A DNA stretch of 14,079 nucleotides from Armatimonadota bacterium (GCA_014381035.1 JACMIS010000655.1:1-14079), one strand, 5' to 3'. Shown: positions 1-7,369, counted from the first letter of the stretch. Program-made: numbers and translations. The notes: generated by a model not told the origin, from the sequence alone.

Positions 1-2191
1 AAACCTCCTCGGCACGGTGGGTCAAAACCTGTTTGATTCGGTTCAAATCCGCCCCCCGGATGCCGTAGATATTCCCCGCCGTGCCGAGCTCGATCAAAAC
101 ATCCGCCGACGCCGTAGTGATCGCCGGGTTAGACGGGTCGGAACCGTTCCCTACATACGCCGCATAACGGTTTTCGATGTCGCCGCCCTCATATGTCACC
201 ACACCGTTCTCGTTCTCGACGCGCCGCCCCCGGTCGAAGAGCGAATCGCCGTTCACGCTGACACCCGACTCAATCGCGGCGTTCTCCTCGCTCCGGTAGT
301 ACGCTTCAAGAGACTTCATACGCTCGATGTAGGCGTCCATCTCTTCCTTGAGCCGGTCAATCACCGGGAGCATCGCGGTATAGAAATAGATCGCCGCGTC
401 CTGCGCCCGGATGTCGATCATGGAAACATCCCATCGCCGCGCCTGTGCGAGATAGGCGTCCTTCTTCTCGTCGATCTCTTTCTTTTTCGCGCCCATGATC
501 AGGCTGAGCATCGGGTCGGAAGCGAAACGGGCGATTTCACCGAGTTGCCGGTCGCGCTGATCGGCTATCGGGGCGAGCCCCTCTTTGTTCTGGTCGCGGA
601 TCTTGCCGGTATTTTCCGCGAACGCCCGGAACCGCTCGGTGGCTTGGTCCAGAAACGCCCGCGCGACGCCGTGGCGGCGGTTGGGGTCGTTCACGCAGTC
701 GGATATGAACCCGCGCAAGGCGTTCTCCTTCGCGGGAATCAACACGCGCAGGTTTTCGCGCATCTGCCACAAAAACTCGCCTAAATTCGGGCGTGCCTTC
801 GCCAGAATATCCGGGTTCGGGTCGGTATCGACTAACTTGGCTTCCTGCTCCTTTTGCTTCACCATCAGCAGTTCGACCACGCGGTTATGACCGGGGTACG
901 CCGATTCGTACTGCCGGTTGGTATTGTTCCAGTGCCCCATCGCCGTATCGCGGATCAGCTCTCCGGACTCGACGTTCAGCACCTGAATCTGTCGTTGAAC
1001 TTCGTCTATCGTCAGACCGAGCCGGTTCAACTCGCCTTCCGTGAACGCGCCGATATTCGATACTTTCTGCAACGGCTCGGTCCATCGGGCGACGATCTGG
1101 CGACACAGGCGCGATGCGCACGCGCGGATGACTTTGTCTTTCGGGAAGTGGATCGCCGACAAGCCCATGCTCATATAATTCTGCGGGCATCCCAGATCGT
1201 CCGGCTGGATCAGGTACTGGTTGAAGTTATCGCGGTTCGACTTTTTCTGGCGTTGGAACTCGGAGGTCAGATCCAGAAAGATGCTGTTTCCGATCATCCC
1301 GACCAGTTTATCAATGTTGCCGAGGTTGGTTTTCGGTGAAGAAGTGTCCACCAGATAGCAGTAGGTGAACGGCGGGTTCGGGTTGCCAGCGCCGTTCCCG
1401 ATACCCGACTGGTCGGGCTTGTACTGCGCGTGAAACGTGGTCGAAACATCGGTGAAATGGTTCAACTCCAGCAGCCCCGCGTAAGCGTTCGGCATGTTGT
1501 TAGCAGCGACCGCCACACCGGACGGTGGCAGGGTGAAGATGCCGACCAGGTCCAGATTCCGTTGCGACCCCATCAATTCGCGCACGGTATAGGCGACGTC
1601 CAGAAACATCCCTGAGCCGGTTCCGCCCAGAAGTGACCCGACGATGTACACGGTAACGTCGTTCGAGACGCCTAAACCGTTTTGCATCGCGGCTTGTTTC
1701 GAGGAATCTTTGGTGATCTCGCTGGCTTCTTCCTGAATACGACCGGCGATTTTGTCGTAATTCCAAAAAAAGGCGAGACGCCCACGCGCCCGCACCGCTC
1801 CGGCACCCTGGTGGATGTCTCCCGACAGCGTTTTCGGGTCGAGCCAATCGCGCAGGTGTGGGTATTCCTGAAGCGATTTACGCAACTGCTCCACCCCATG
1901 CACCGTGACATGAATCTTGTCAGATTCATCCAGGTTTGCCGCGTCGGAAAAGTTTGCGTTTCCGGACAAGCCCTGCGAATCGGTATCGATCTGCAAAAAC
2001 GACACGATAGGCAGTTTCGCCATCGAATCGTACTTTTGCAAAAGCCTCTCGCGAACATCAAGGAGGATTTTATGCCCCGTTCCCCCGACGCCGATAAGTA
2101 GTGATCGGGAGATGCCTTGTAGTTTTTGTTCTTCGGCGGTCGGGGTTGGTGCCGTCGCCGTAGGTGTTGGATTAAGTGTTGTTTCCGCCAT
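1..2191 (-). CDS. FtsZ/tubulin-superfamily protein (tubulin-like domain), 3' end outside window
   Basis: The reading frame is open from the ATG at 2191 to the window edge, giving at least 730 residues without a stop. A Pro/Thr-rich tail of about 25 residues precedes the nucleotide-binding fold. GVGGTG at residues 34-39 resembles the first FtsZ glycine loop. QIDTDSQGL at 67-75 resembles the FtsZ NTDAQAL segment. GGTGSG at 189-194 is the tubulin/FtsZ signature loop that contacts the phosphates. About 100 residues later, NIDKLV at 292-297 falls where FtsZ has its T7 loop NxDxxD, with Val in place of the last Asp. The part beyond about residue 350 is long, charged and probably helical. This pattern fits the large bacterial tubulin-like proteins (Pfam 'Tubulin like'), which are distinct from FtsZ. 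It likely binds GTP or a related nucleotide and may polymerise, but polymerisation and hydrolysis are inferred. It is the last visible gene of a four-gene operon, starting 3 nt after the stop of the nuclease-fold gene, with no clear Shine-Dalgarno. Confidence 0.88.
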   Translation of the reverse strand, partial: MAETTLNPTPTATAPTPTAEEQKLQGISRSLLIGVGGTGHKILLDVRERLLQKYDSMAKLPIVSFLQIDTDSQGLSGNANFSDAANLDESDKIHVTVHGVEQLRKSLQEYPHLRDWLDPKTLSGDIHQGAGAVRARGRLAFFWNYDKIAGRIQEEASEITKDSSKQAAMQNGLGVSNDVTVYIVGSLLGGTGSGMFLDVAYTVRELMGSQRNLDLVGIFTLPPSGVAVAANNMPNAYAGLLELNHFTDVSTTFHAQYKPDQSGIGNGAGNPNPPFTYCYLVDTSSPKTNLGNIDKLVGMIGNSIFLDLTSEFQRQKKSNRDNFNQYLIQPDDLGCPQNYMSMGLSAIHFPKDKVIRACASRLCRQIVARWTEPLQKVSNIGAFTEGELNRLGLTIDEVQRQIQVLNVESGELIRDTAMGHWNNTNRQYESAYPGHNRVVELLMVKQKEQEAKLVDTDPNPDILAKARPNLGEFLWQMRENLRVLIPAKENALRGFISDCVNDPNRRHGVARAFLDQATERFRAFAENTGKIRDQNKEGLAPIADQRDRQLGEIARFASDPMLSLIMGAKKKEIDEKKDAYLAQARRWDVSMIDIRAQDAAIYFYTAMLPVIDRLKEEMDAYIERMKSLEAYYRSEENAAIESGVSVNGDSLFDRGRRVENENGVVTYEGGDIENRYAAYVGNGSDPSNPAITTASADVLIELGTAGNIYGIRGADLNRIKQVLTHRAEEV

Positions 2192-2194
2192 AAT

Positions 2195-2791
2195 TTAAGA
2201 AGCCATATACACCAAAATACCGAGAATATGGGGTAGTTCCGCGAGTGTATATTCGCGCAAATCAATCGTCAATGTCGATTTTTCGAGTCGTAGAAACCGC
2301 CACCGTGTCCCATCCGTGACGGTTCCATAAATCACAGGTACCGATTCTTTCCGCGAATCGTTAAACAGATTTGCGGCGATCATTTCGGCGACGCACTGTG
2401 GGACGCCGGCATTCAAATCTTCCTTTTTTGCTTCCGCGATCACGATCACAGGCGCAGTGATTATATCCACGAAAGGTTTTTTCGTAACCAGGAAATCACA
2501 GTACCCGAACAAGCCCGCTTTCTTATCGACATCGAATTTTATTCCGGAAAACACCATGATTTTTTGCTCGCGGATTTCCCGAACCTCGATCAAAATCGGT
2601 GAAACCAGCAGTTCCGAACGCGCCTTTTCACTGGTCTTTCCGGCGACTAACGGTGCCTGGACCTCCAGCGTTTTTTTGAGCCAGTCACTGGGTTCACAGA
2701 CGGGAATTTTTCCGAAGTCGTCCCTGCTCTGCGCATAAGTGACGGCAAACTTTTCCATGAGCGACTCTAGCGTGAACGATTCGTAAGCCAT
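2195..2791 (-). CDS. PD-(D/E)XK nuclease-fold protein, function unknown
   Basis: This 198-residue protein resembles a family of small uncharacterised proteins that I remember mainly from cyanobacteria and that start 'MAY..FTLE'. That is why I chose the ATG at 2791, 5 nt after the upstream stop, over an in-frame ATG at 2821 that would overlap the upstream gene. Sequence features fit a PD-(D/E)XK core: Glu60 in SELLVSPIL (first helix), Asp99 in YCDFLV, Glu120-Ala-Lys122 in IAEAKK (the E-x-K strand), then Gln132 and Glu136 in QCVAE (the following helix). All key acidic and basic positions are intact, so Mg-dependent nuclease activity is possible. Many members of the fold, however, are only structural or have other roles. 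No signal peptide or membrane segment is present, so it is cytoplasmic. Its place between membrane-protein genes and a tubulin-like gene suggests a role in that complex. The substrate is unknown. Confidence 0.82.
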   Translation of the reverse strand: MAYESFTLESLMEKFAVTYAQSRDDFGKIPVCEPSDWLKKTLEVQAPLVAGKTSEKARSELLVSPILIEVREIREQKIMVFSGIKFDVDKKAGLFGYCDFLVTKKPFVDIITAPVIVIAEAKKEDLNAGVPQCVAEMIAANLFNDSRKESVPVIYGTVTDGTRWRFLRLEKSTLTIDLREYTLAELPHILGILVYMAS

Positions 2792-2796
2792 CCCGG

Positions 2797-3801
2797 TTAC
2801 CCATTTCGCCCTTGCCACCATTTGTTGCCGCTGTTCGCCCCGCCGTTCCCGACCATCTGCACCGGAGCCTCGACAGGTATCTTCGGTGTCGGCACCAACG
2901 TTTCCGGCACCGTTGGCAGAGCCGTCGCTTCTTTCGCCGGTTGTTGTCCGCCGTTCAGCGTCGCGAAAAGCGACATGCCCAGTTCATCTTCCAATTCACG
3001 GTGCGCCATCGCCAGTGCGTTCGCCTCGGCATCCAGTCGGTCAATGGACGACGACGCGATGTTGACTGCTCCCGCACCGATAGCGGCACTCAAACCATTG
3101 TCGAAGGTTGCGATCACATCTCGCAAGTGCGCGATCTGTAGCAGGGTGTTCTTGTACACCGACGCCGTCACTCCGTGCGTCGGGGGTTCTCCGGGCAGCG
3201 CGGAAACCGCCTCGCCGAGGGCGGACAGGGAGGATTGAATCTCTTTTCGTGCCGACTCTGTCGGCACTTTCACGCGTAACACATCGAGAGTGAGCGAAAT
3301 ATACTGTCGCTCCAGATTCCCCCGTGCTGTCGGTAAAAGGGATTCGATCTCCGCCGACGTGAGCGACGTTTTGTCCATATTTTCCAGCCACTTGCGCGGT
3401 GCCAGTCGCCACAAACTGTAGACACCGACTCCCCAGGCACCCGCCAGCAAAACCGAAACGCCCGGTAACTGCCCGTATGCAGCCCAGATCGCCAGCGGCA
3501 ATGTCAGGTGTGTCGCGGAGAAGATCGTGGCGAGCGTCATGCCGACCCCGTTCCCGCCACTCTGCGCCACAGTCGCAGCTTTCGCACGCGTGTCGCTATC
3601 ACGCACGCGCAAATCGTTGGTCCAGAATGCCGTGAACGGATGCTTGCTTGGTTTGATCTCGTCCGTCGTCAGTGTCACCGCCGCAGTCGCCGCGTACCCG
3701 ACACCGTTTCGCGCACTTGAGTTTTGCAGGCTTGCCAGCGCTCGACGGCGCAGTAGTGCCAGGTACCTATTTTTGCCTAAGTCGCTCGGATAAAGTTCCA
3801 T
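2797..3801 (-). CDS. Two-pass membrane protein B with KWWQG tail (paralogue of next gene)
   Basis: I do not recognise a named family for this 334-residue protein. The N-terminal about 85 residues are basic and open with MELYPSDLG and LLRRRA. Two hydrophobic segments follow at about 89-109 and 113-131, joined by a very short loop, so by the positive-inside rule both ends should be cytoplasmic. Residues 148-204 form a block shared with the adjacent paralogue, centred on AEIESLLPTARGNLERQY and ending ALPG. After that comes a helical stretch, then a Pro/Thr/Val-rich low-complexity linker of about 50 residues. The protein ends SGNKWWQGRNG, with WWQG at 328-331. The gene starts 26 nt after the stop of the paralogue and ends 5 nt before the nuclease-fold gene, so it is co-transcribed. 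The likely role is as a membrane anchor or scaffold for the soluble partners, inferred only from architecture and context. Confidence 0.85.
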   Translation of the reverse strand: MELYPSDLGKNRYLALLRRRALASLQNSSARNGVGYAATAAVTLTTDEIKPSKHPFTAFWTNDLRVRDSDTRAKAATVAQSGGNGVGMTLATIFSATHLTLPLAIWAAYGQLPGVSVLLAGAWGVGVYSLWRLAPRKWLENMDKTSLTSAEIESLLPTARGNLERQYISLTLDVLRVKVPTESARKEIQSSLSALGEAVSALPGEPPTHGVTASVYKNTLLQIAHLRDVIATFDNGLSAAIGAGAVNIASSSIDRLDAEANALAMAHRELEDELGMSLFATLNGGQQPAKEATALPTVPETLVPTPKIPVEAPVQMVGNGGANSGNKWWQGRNG

Positions 3802-3827
3802 ACGCTCGTTTTACTCGATTCACGCCG

Positions 3828-4955
3828 TCAACCGTTCCCACTGGTTCCTTGCCACCATTTACCGGAGGGTTGCGGGTTCTTTCCACTGCTTTGTCTGCCT
3901 ACCGTTTGTATTTGCGGTTCGGGGAGAGGCGAGCCATATAAGGCGATGATTTCACCCTCTTCCAGCTCTCGTTTCGCCGCCGACGCCGCCACTGCCTCCC
4001 CGGCGACGCGGCGCACCGCATCCTGTAATACACTACCCTGTTCAAGATGTGCCGCGTTTTCCGGCGACGCATACACCGTCAGCACCGAGCGGAGCGTATT
4101 GATTTGACCGACCGTCTCGTCATGCCGCGCCCGCGCTCGCTTTGCAGCTGTGTTGGAGTGCTCCAAAATCTGCGCCTGTCTTTCATCGGCGTCCGCCTGT
4201 CGCCGAAGCGATGTTTGCGAGACGGAATCCGTTTCGGCATCGGCGCGTTGCCGCTTTTCCAATGCGGCTAAGCGTAGTACTACCGGATCGTCCGCACCCT
4301 GTTCTAACAGTGAGCCAGGAAGAACAGAGATGGTATCCCCCACCGCACGCAACGCGGTTCGTATATCCTGACCCGCGGTAGCCGGTAAAGGTTGCCGGAG
4401 CGTCTCCAGAACGGTGTTCAGATATGCGCGATCCAGTTCGCCCCGCGCCGTAGGTAAAAACGCTTCTATCTCGGCGGCGGTTACGGCATCGGTGTTAATC
4501 CCCCGGACGGCGAGACGCGGGGATACGAAGGCACGGATTACGGTGTAGAACATCAGCCAGGCAACAGGCAGACCGAACGCCCCCACCAGCATCCATTCAC
4601 TATCCTGACTTGCCGAATGGGTATTCGATGCCTGTATAAACGCAAACCATCCAAAGATAGCGAGGAAGATAAATGCCCCGCCCCCCAGTCCCTGGCGAAA
4701 TAAAGATTGCAGCGACAGCCCGACTGTTTCCGGTGACACCTCGCTTCCTACCGCCTCCGCGTCGCTCTTCGGTAGGCGCGCGCTCTTGACCCACGCACGG
4801 GCGAGTCGGTGGGTCCGCTTACGCCTCGCGTGCATCCCGAATTCACTATCGCTTCCCGGTGCTGTACGCAAGCTTCGCTGAATACGGCGTATCGCACGGC
4901 GTTTGAGCAGGTCCTTGCGCCACTTCTCGCCGAGGTCTTGCGGTGTGATTTCCAT
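3828..4955 (-). CDS. Two-pass membrane protein A with coiled coil and KWWQG tail
   Basis: This is the first gene of the tubulin-like operon, 375 residues, with no family I can name. It opens MEITPQDLG followed by LLKRRA, matching the paralogue downstream, and its first about 85 residues are strongly basic. Hydrophobic segments lie at about 91-108 and 121-143. The shared block at 159-214 contains AEIEAFLPTARGELDRAY and ends VLPG. Residues of about 225-300 are rich in Ala, Glu, Arg and Gln and look like a coiled coil absent from the paralogue. The C-terminus is SGKWWQGTSGNG, with WWQG at 367-370. The most likely topology has a short outer loop with both large ends in the cytoplasm. The start is the ATG at 4955, the only one consistent with the paralogue N-terminus. 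It lies 5 nt from a perfect TATAAT, so no room exists for a Shine-Dalgarno and the message is probably leaderless. Confidence 0.86.
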   Translation of the reverse strand: MEITPQDLGEKWRKDLLKRRAIRRIQRSLRTAPGSDSEFGMHARRKRTHRLARAWVKSARLPKSDAEAVGSEVSPETVGLSLQSLFRQGLGGGAFIFLAIFGWFAFIQASNTHSASQDSEWMLVGAFGLPVAWLMFYTVIRAFVSPRLAVRGINTDAVTAAEIEAFLPTARGELDRAYLNTVLETLRQPLPATAGQDIRTALRAVGDTISVLPGSLLEQGADDPVVLRLAALEKRQRADAETDSVSQTSLRRQADADERQAQILEHSNTAAKRARARHDETVGQINTLRSVLTVYASPENAAHLEQGSVLQDAVRRVAGEAVAASAAKRELEEGEIIALYGSPLPEPQIQTVGRQSSGKNPQPSGKWWQGTSGNG

Positions 4956-4960
4956 ACATC

Positions 4961-4990
4961 ATTATACCGGACACCGGCACTATTTTGAGG
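4961..4990 (-). promoter_or_regulatory. Promoter of the tubulin-like operon, probably leaderless
   Basis: On the minus strand a perfect TATAAT (4961-4966) sits 5 nt before the ATG at 4955. A start about 6-7 nt after the -10 box would fall on or next to the A of that ATG, giving a leaderless mRNA. The -35 region at the usual spacing (CCTCAA/CTCAAA) is poor. The spacer carries the short palindrome CCGGTGTCCGG, which could be an operator, so activation or repression at this promoter is possible. Confidence 0.6.
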
Positions 4991-5004
4991 TAACGAACGA
5001 AGAA

Positions 5005-5078
5005 GGTTGATTAGGTGCCAGGCGACCGGTTACGGGGCACAGTTGGAACCCGTACCGGTCGCCTGCCCCCTATCAACC
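5005..5078 (-). terminator. Long imperfect stem-loop at the argH 3' end, possible terminator
   Basis: The arms 5005-5036 and 5049-5078 are complementary over about 28 pairs, with two 1-nt bulges, two mismatches and a 12-nt loop. The core AGGCGACCGGT is a perfect 11-bp pairing and GGTTGAT pairs at the base. On the argH strand the stem begins inside the last codons: the TGA stop at 5073-5075 is part of the 5' arm and is followed at once by an in-frame TAG. The bases after the 3' arm (TTCTTCGTTCGTT) are T-rich but not a true U-run. It separates argH from the promoter at 4961. It could be a weak terminator, an mRNA-end stabiliser or a copy of a dispersed palindromic element. Confidence 0.5.
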
Positions 5079-6449
5079 ATCCGCAAGCAACGTCTTTGCC
5101 TTTTCCAGTTGCAGGCGGACCGATTCGGGGGCAGTTCCGCCCCGGCTACCCCGTGCCGCCGCCGAAGCCTCCGGCTGCACGGCAAGCAGGGCATGATCGG
5201 TGAAGCGTGAATCGAATGTTTGCAAGTCCGTCAGCGTGAGGTCTTCCAATACCCTCCCCTTAGCCAGACAGTCCCGGACGATTTTGCCGATGATTTCGTG
5301 CGCTTCGCGAAATGGCACCCCGCCTGTCGCCAGAGAGTCCGCAAGGTCGGTCGCGGTGGAGAAATCGCCGCGACACGCCCGCGCCATATTTTCCGTCTTC
5401 CACGTTGCCCCGACAAAAAGCCGCGACATCAGGCGCACACACATGAGAGATGTGTCGAACGCATCGAAAAGTGGCTCTTTATCTTCCTGCATGTCCTTGT
5501 TGTATGTCAGGACCAACCCCTTCATCAGCGTCAGCAATGTCAGCAGGTCGCCGTAAACACGCCCGGTCTTGCCACGAATCAGCTCGGCGACATCTGGGTT
5601 CTTCTTTTGTGGCATGATGCTGGAACCCGTCGTCACGGCGTCGGACAACTCGACGAATCCGAACTCCGGCGACGACCACAGCACGAACTCTTCCGCGAGG
5701 CGCGAAAGATGTAGCATCAAAACGGCAACGCACGAACAAAACTCCACCGCAAAATCCCGGTCGGCTACGGCATCGAGTGAGTTTTCCACGACCCCCGCGA
5801 AGCCCAGTTCCCGGGCGACAAACTCACGGTCAATCGGAAAAGGGGTGCCCGCAAGTGCGCCAGCCCCGAGCGGTGACAGGTCACCACGCCGTAAACAGTC
5901 GGCGAGACGAGAATCATCACGAGAAAGCATCCAGAAATATGCCAGCAAATGATGCGACAAAAGGATCGGTTGCGCGTGCTGGTGATGGGTCCGTCCCGGC
6001 AAAATCGCGCCCATCTGCGCTTCAGAGGATTCGACCAGCGTCGCCCTTAATTCGGTTACCGCAACGCGCAACTCGACAATCGCGCCTTTGAGCCAGAGTC
6101 GAATATCGGTCGCGATCTGATCATTGCGCGAGCGTGCCGTATGTAGTTTGCCCGCGACCTCATGAATACGCTCTTTGAGCATCCCTTCCACCGCCGAGTG
6201 GATATCCTCCGCCGTTTCTGGAAGCGTCGCCGCGCCGCTGGCTAAATCATCGCGCAACGATTCCAGACCAGCGACCAGTGCATCGCTCTCAGATGATGCA
6301 ATGATCCCCTGCCGACCGAGCATCGTTGCGTGCGCGATACTACCCGCAATATCTTCGCGCCACAATCGCCGGTCGAAGCCAAGCGATTGATTAAATTGAA
6401 ATACCAGGGCGTCGGTTTCGCCCTCAAATCGTCCACCCCAAAGTGCCAT
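5073..6449 (-). CDS. argH: Argininosuccinate lyase
   Basis: The product cleaves argininosuccinate into arginine and fumarate, the last step of arginine biosynthesis, as a cytoplasmic homotetramer of the aspartase/fumarase superfamily. The 458-residue length is normal. The N-terminus MALWGGRFEG is typical and fixes the start at 6449. HTARSRNDQ at 103-111 binds substrate. THHQHAQP at 154-161 holds the catalytic-base His155. The flexible signature loop GSSIMPQKKNPD at 275-286 holds the catalytic serine. The segment usually reads GYTHLQ(R/H)AQP; here it is GRTHHQHAQP, with Arg and His in place of Tyr and Leu next to the catalytic His. No other arginine genes are in the window. No good Shine-Dalgarno precedes the ATG; a GGAGGA about 30 nt upstream belongs to the preceding stem-loop. 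Confidence 0.97.
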   Translation of the reverse strand: MALWGGRFEGETDALVFQFNQSLGFDRRLWREDIAGSIAHATMLGRQGIIASSESDALVAGLESLRDDLASGAATLPETAEDIHSAVEGMLKERIHEVAGKLHTARSRNDQIATDIRLWLKGAIVELRVAVTELRATLVESSEAQMGAILPGRTHHQHAQPILLSHHLLAYFWMLSRDDSRLADCLRRGDLSPLGAGALAGTPFPIDREFVARELGFAGVVENSLDAVADRDFAVEFCSCVAVLMLHLSRLAEEFVLWSSPEFGFVELSDAVTTGSSIMPQKKNPDVAELIRGKTGRVYGDLLTLLTLMKGLVLTYNKDMQEDKEPLFDAFDTSLMCVRLMSRLFVGATWKTENMARACRGDFSTATDLADSLATGGVPFREAHEIIGKIVRDCLAKGRVLEDLTLTDLQTFDSRFTDHALLAVQPEASAAARGSRGGTAPESVRLQLEKAKTLLADG

Positions 6450-6469
6450 GTTGTGTTTATGCTACCATA

Positions 6470-6524
6470 TTTTCCCTTTTGTCCTCCGCGGACGGTGCCA
6501 ACTCGCGGAGGACAAAAAGGAAAA
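6470..6524 (-). terminator. 21-bp stem-loop directly after the prepilin stop codon, possible terminator
   Basis: The arms 6470-6490 and 6504-6524 are complementary at 20 of 21 positions with a 13-nt loop. In minus-strand RNA the odd position is a U-G wobble, so the stem is fully paired on the strand that is transcribed; in plus-strand RNA it would be a C-A mismatch. The stem starts the base after the prepilin stop codon (6525-6527). Its core is CGCGGAGGAC. The distal part is U-rich on the 5' side and A-rich on the 3' side, the reverse of a standard intrinsic terminator, and no U-run follows. It occupies most of the 75-bp gap before argH. Confidence 0.45.
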
Positions 6525-7298
6525 CTATTTCGGCGGGTTGGGCCAGAACGCGTTTTCGGTACCCGGTTTCCAGAGGGTAGCAAAGTTGGCTGATTTCACG
6601 TGCCCGTCCGCATACAGCCAGTTCGCTGTTTGCGAGTGGCGGGTCAGTGCGAGATCGGTGGCGGCGTTTGGTGCGGGATCGGGCGATGCCGTCGGGGGCC
6701 AGACCTGTGGTGTTGCCCCCTGCCATGTCCACCAATAAAACATCCACCACGTCTTTGGGCCGCGCACCTTATTGTTTCGCTCGGCGAGCAGAATCCAGTT
6801 CGCGGGACGTGTGACCGCCGATTCTACCAGGTCGTATTCCGACCAGCCATTTACCGTGTAAGACGACACGTATTCCTTCTTGATTTCCAGATCCGGATTT
6901 CCCGGGTTTATCGGGATCGTCGAATCGTCGGACGGGCACCGGAACACGGCGTAATTTTTGATATACGGTTGCAGTACGATATGCCAGTCGCGTTCCGGGG
7001 GACCATCTGCCTCTGGGGTTTCCGGTTCCGGGGGCTTGCCGGAAATCTTCGCCTTGTCGTTGTCACAGGTCGGGTAGGTGCTGTCGAAGTCGGAAAGGTA
7101 CTGCGCGAACGCCAGCCCGACCTGTTTCATGTTAGACAAGCAAGCCGTCTGTCGTCCTTTTTCCCGCGACGACGCGAACACAGGAAACAATATCGCCGCG
7201 AGCACGGCGATTATCGCGATGACGACGAGCAGTTCGATGAGTGTAAAGCCACCGGCACGCGTCATTCGACGGCGGCGGTAGGCTGGGAAATAGTTCAT
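6525..7298 (-). CDS. Prepilin-like protein, DUF1559 / H-X9-DG type
   Basis: This 257-residue protein has a class III signal: a basic leader, RAGG then [20 protein letters not shown]. Cleavage by prepilin peptidase is expected after Gly17, with Phe18 as +1 and Glu22 as the conserved fifth residue. The hydrophobic helix continues into FPVFASSREKGRQTACLSN, typical of DUF1559 prepilin-like proteins. Near the C-terminus, His221, nine residues, then Asp231-Gly232 form an exact H-X9-DG motif, which is associated with prepilin-type processing. The body is Pro- and Trp-rich and periplasmic or surface-exposed. The start at 7298 is set by AGGAG 6 nt upstream; an in-frame ATG at 7463 would bury the signal 55 residues deeper and is rejected. 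It follows the small Cys protein gene by 71 bp and may be co-transcribed with it. Such genes are often present in many copies, so a specific role cannot be assigned. Confidence 0.93.
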   Translation of the reverse strand: MNYFPAYRRRRMTRAGGFTLIELLVVIAIIAVLAAILFPVFASSREKGRQTACLSNMKQVGLAFAQYLSDFDSTYPTCDNDKAKISGKPPEPETPEADGPPERDWHIVLQPYIKNYAVFRCPSDDSTIPINPGNPDLEIKKEYVSSYTVNGWSEYDLVESAVTRPANWILLAERNNKVRGPKTWWMFYWWTWQGATPQVWPPTASPDPAPNAATDLALTRHSQTANWLYADGHVKSANFATLWKPGTENAFWPNPPK

Positions 7299-7304
7299 AT
7301 TTTT

Positions 7305-7309
7305 CTCCT
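7305..7309 (-). promoter_or_regulatory. Ribosome-binding site of the prepilin gene
   Basis: AGGAG on the minus strand, 6 nt before the ATG at 7298. It is one of the few strong Shine-Dalgarno sites in the window and it decides the start of the prepilin gene. Confidence 0.8.
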
Positions 7310-7369
7310 GAAACGATAACGTATGGTGTTCCTCGAATAACTCGAGAAGCACAGCAGTGCGGTAACGAC

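Noticed and set aside
17..784. Long plus-strand ORF of 255 codons
   Set aside because: It lies wholly antisense to the tubulin-like gene, whose minus-strand frame is open for 730 codons with clear motifs. The plus-strand product is an Arg/Val-rich mirror of it with no recognisable domain.
6600..7319. Plus-strand ORF of 239 codons
   Set aside because: Antisense shadow of the prepilin-like gene, which has a class III signal, an H-X9-DG motif and a strong ribosome-binding site.
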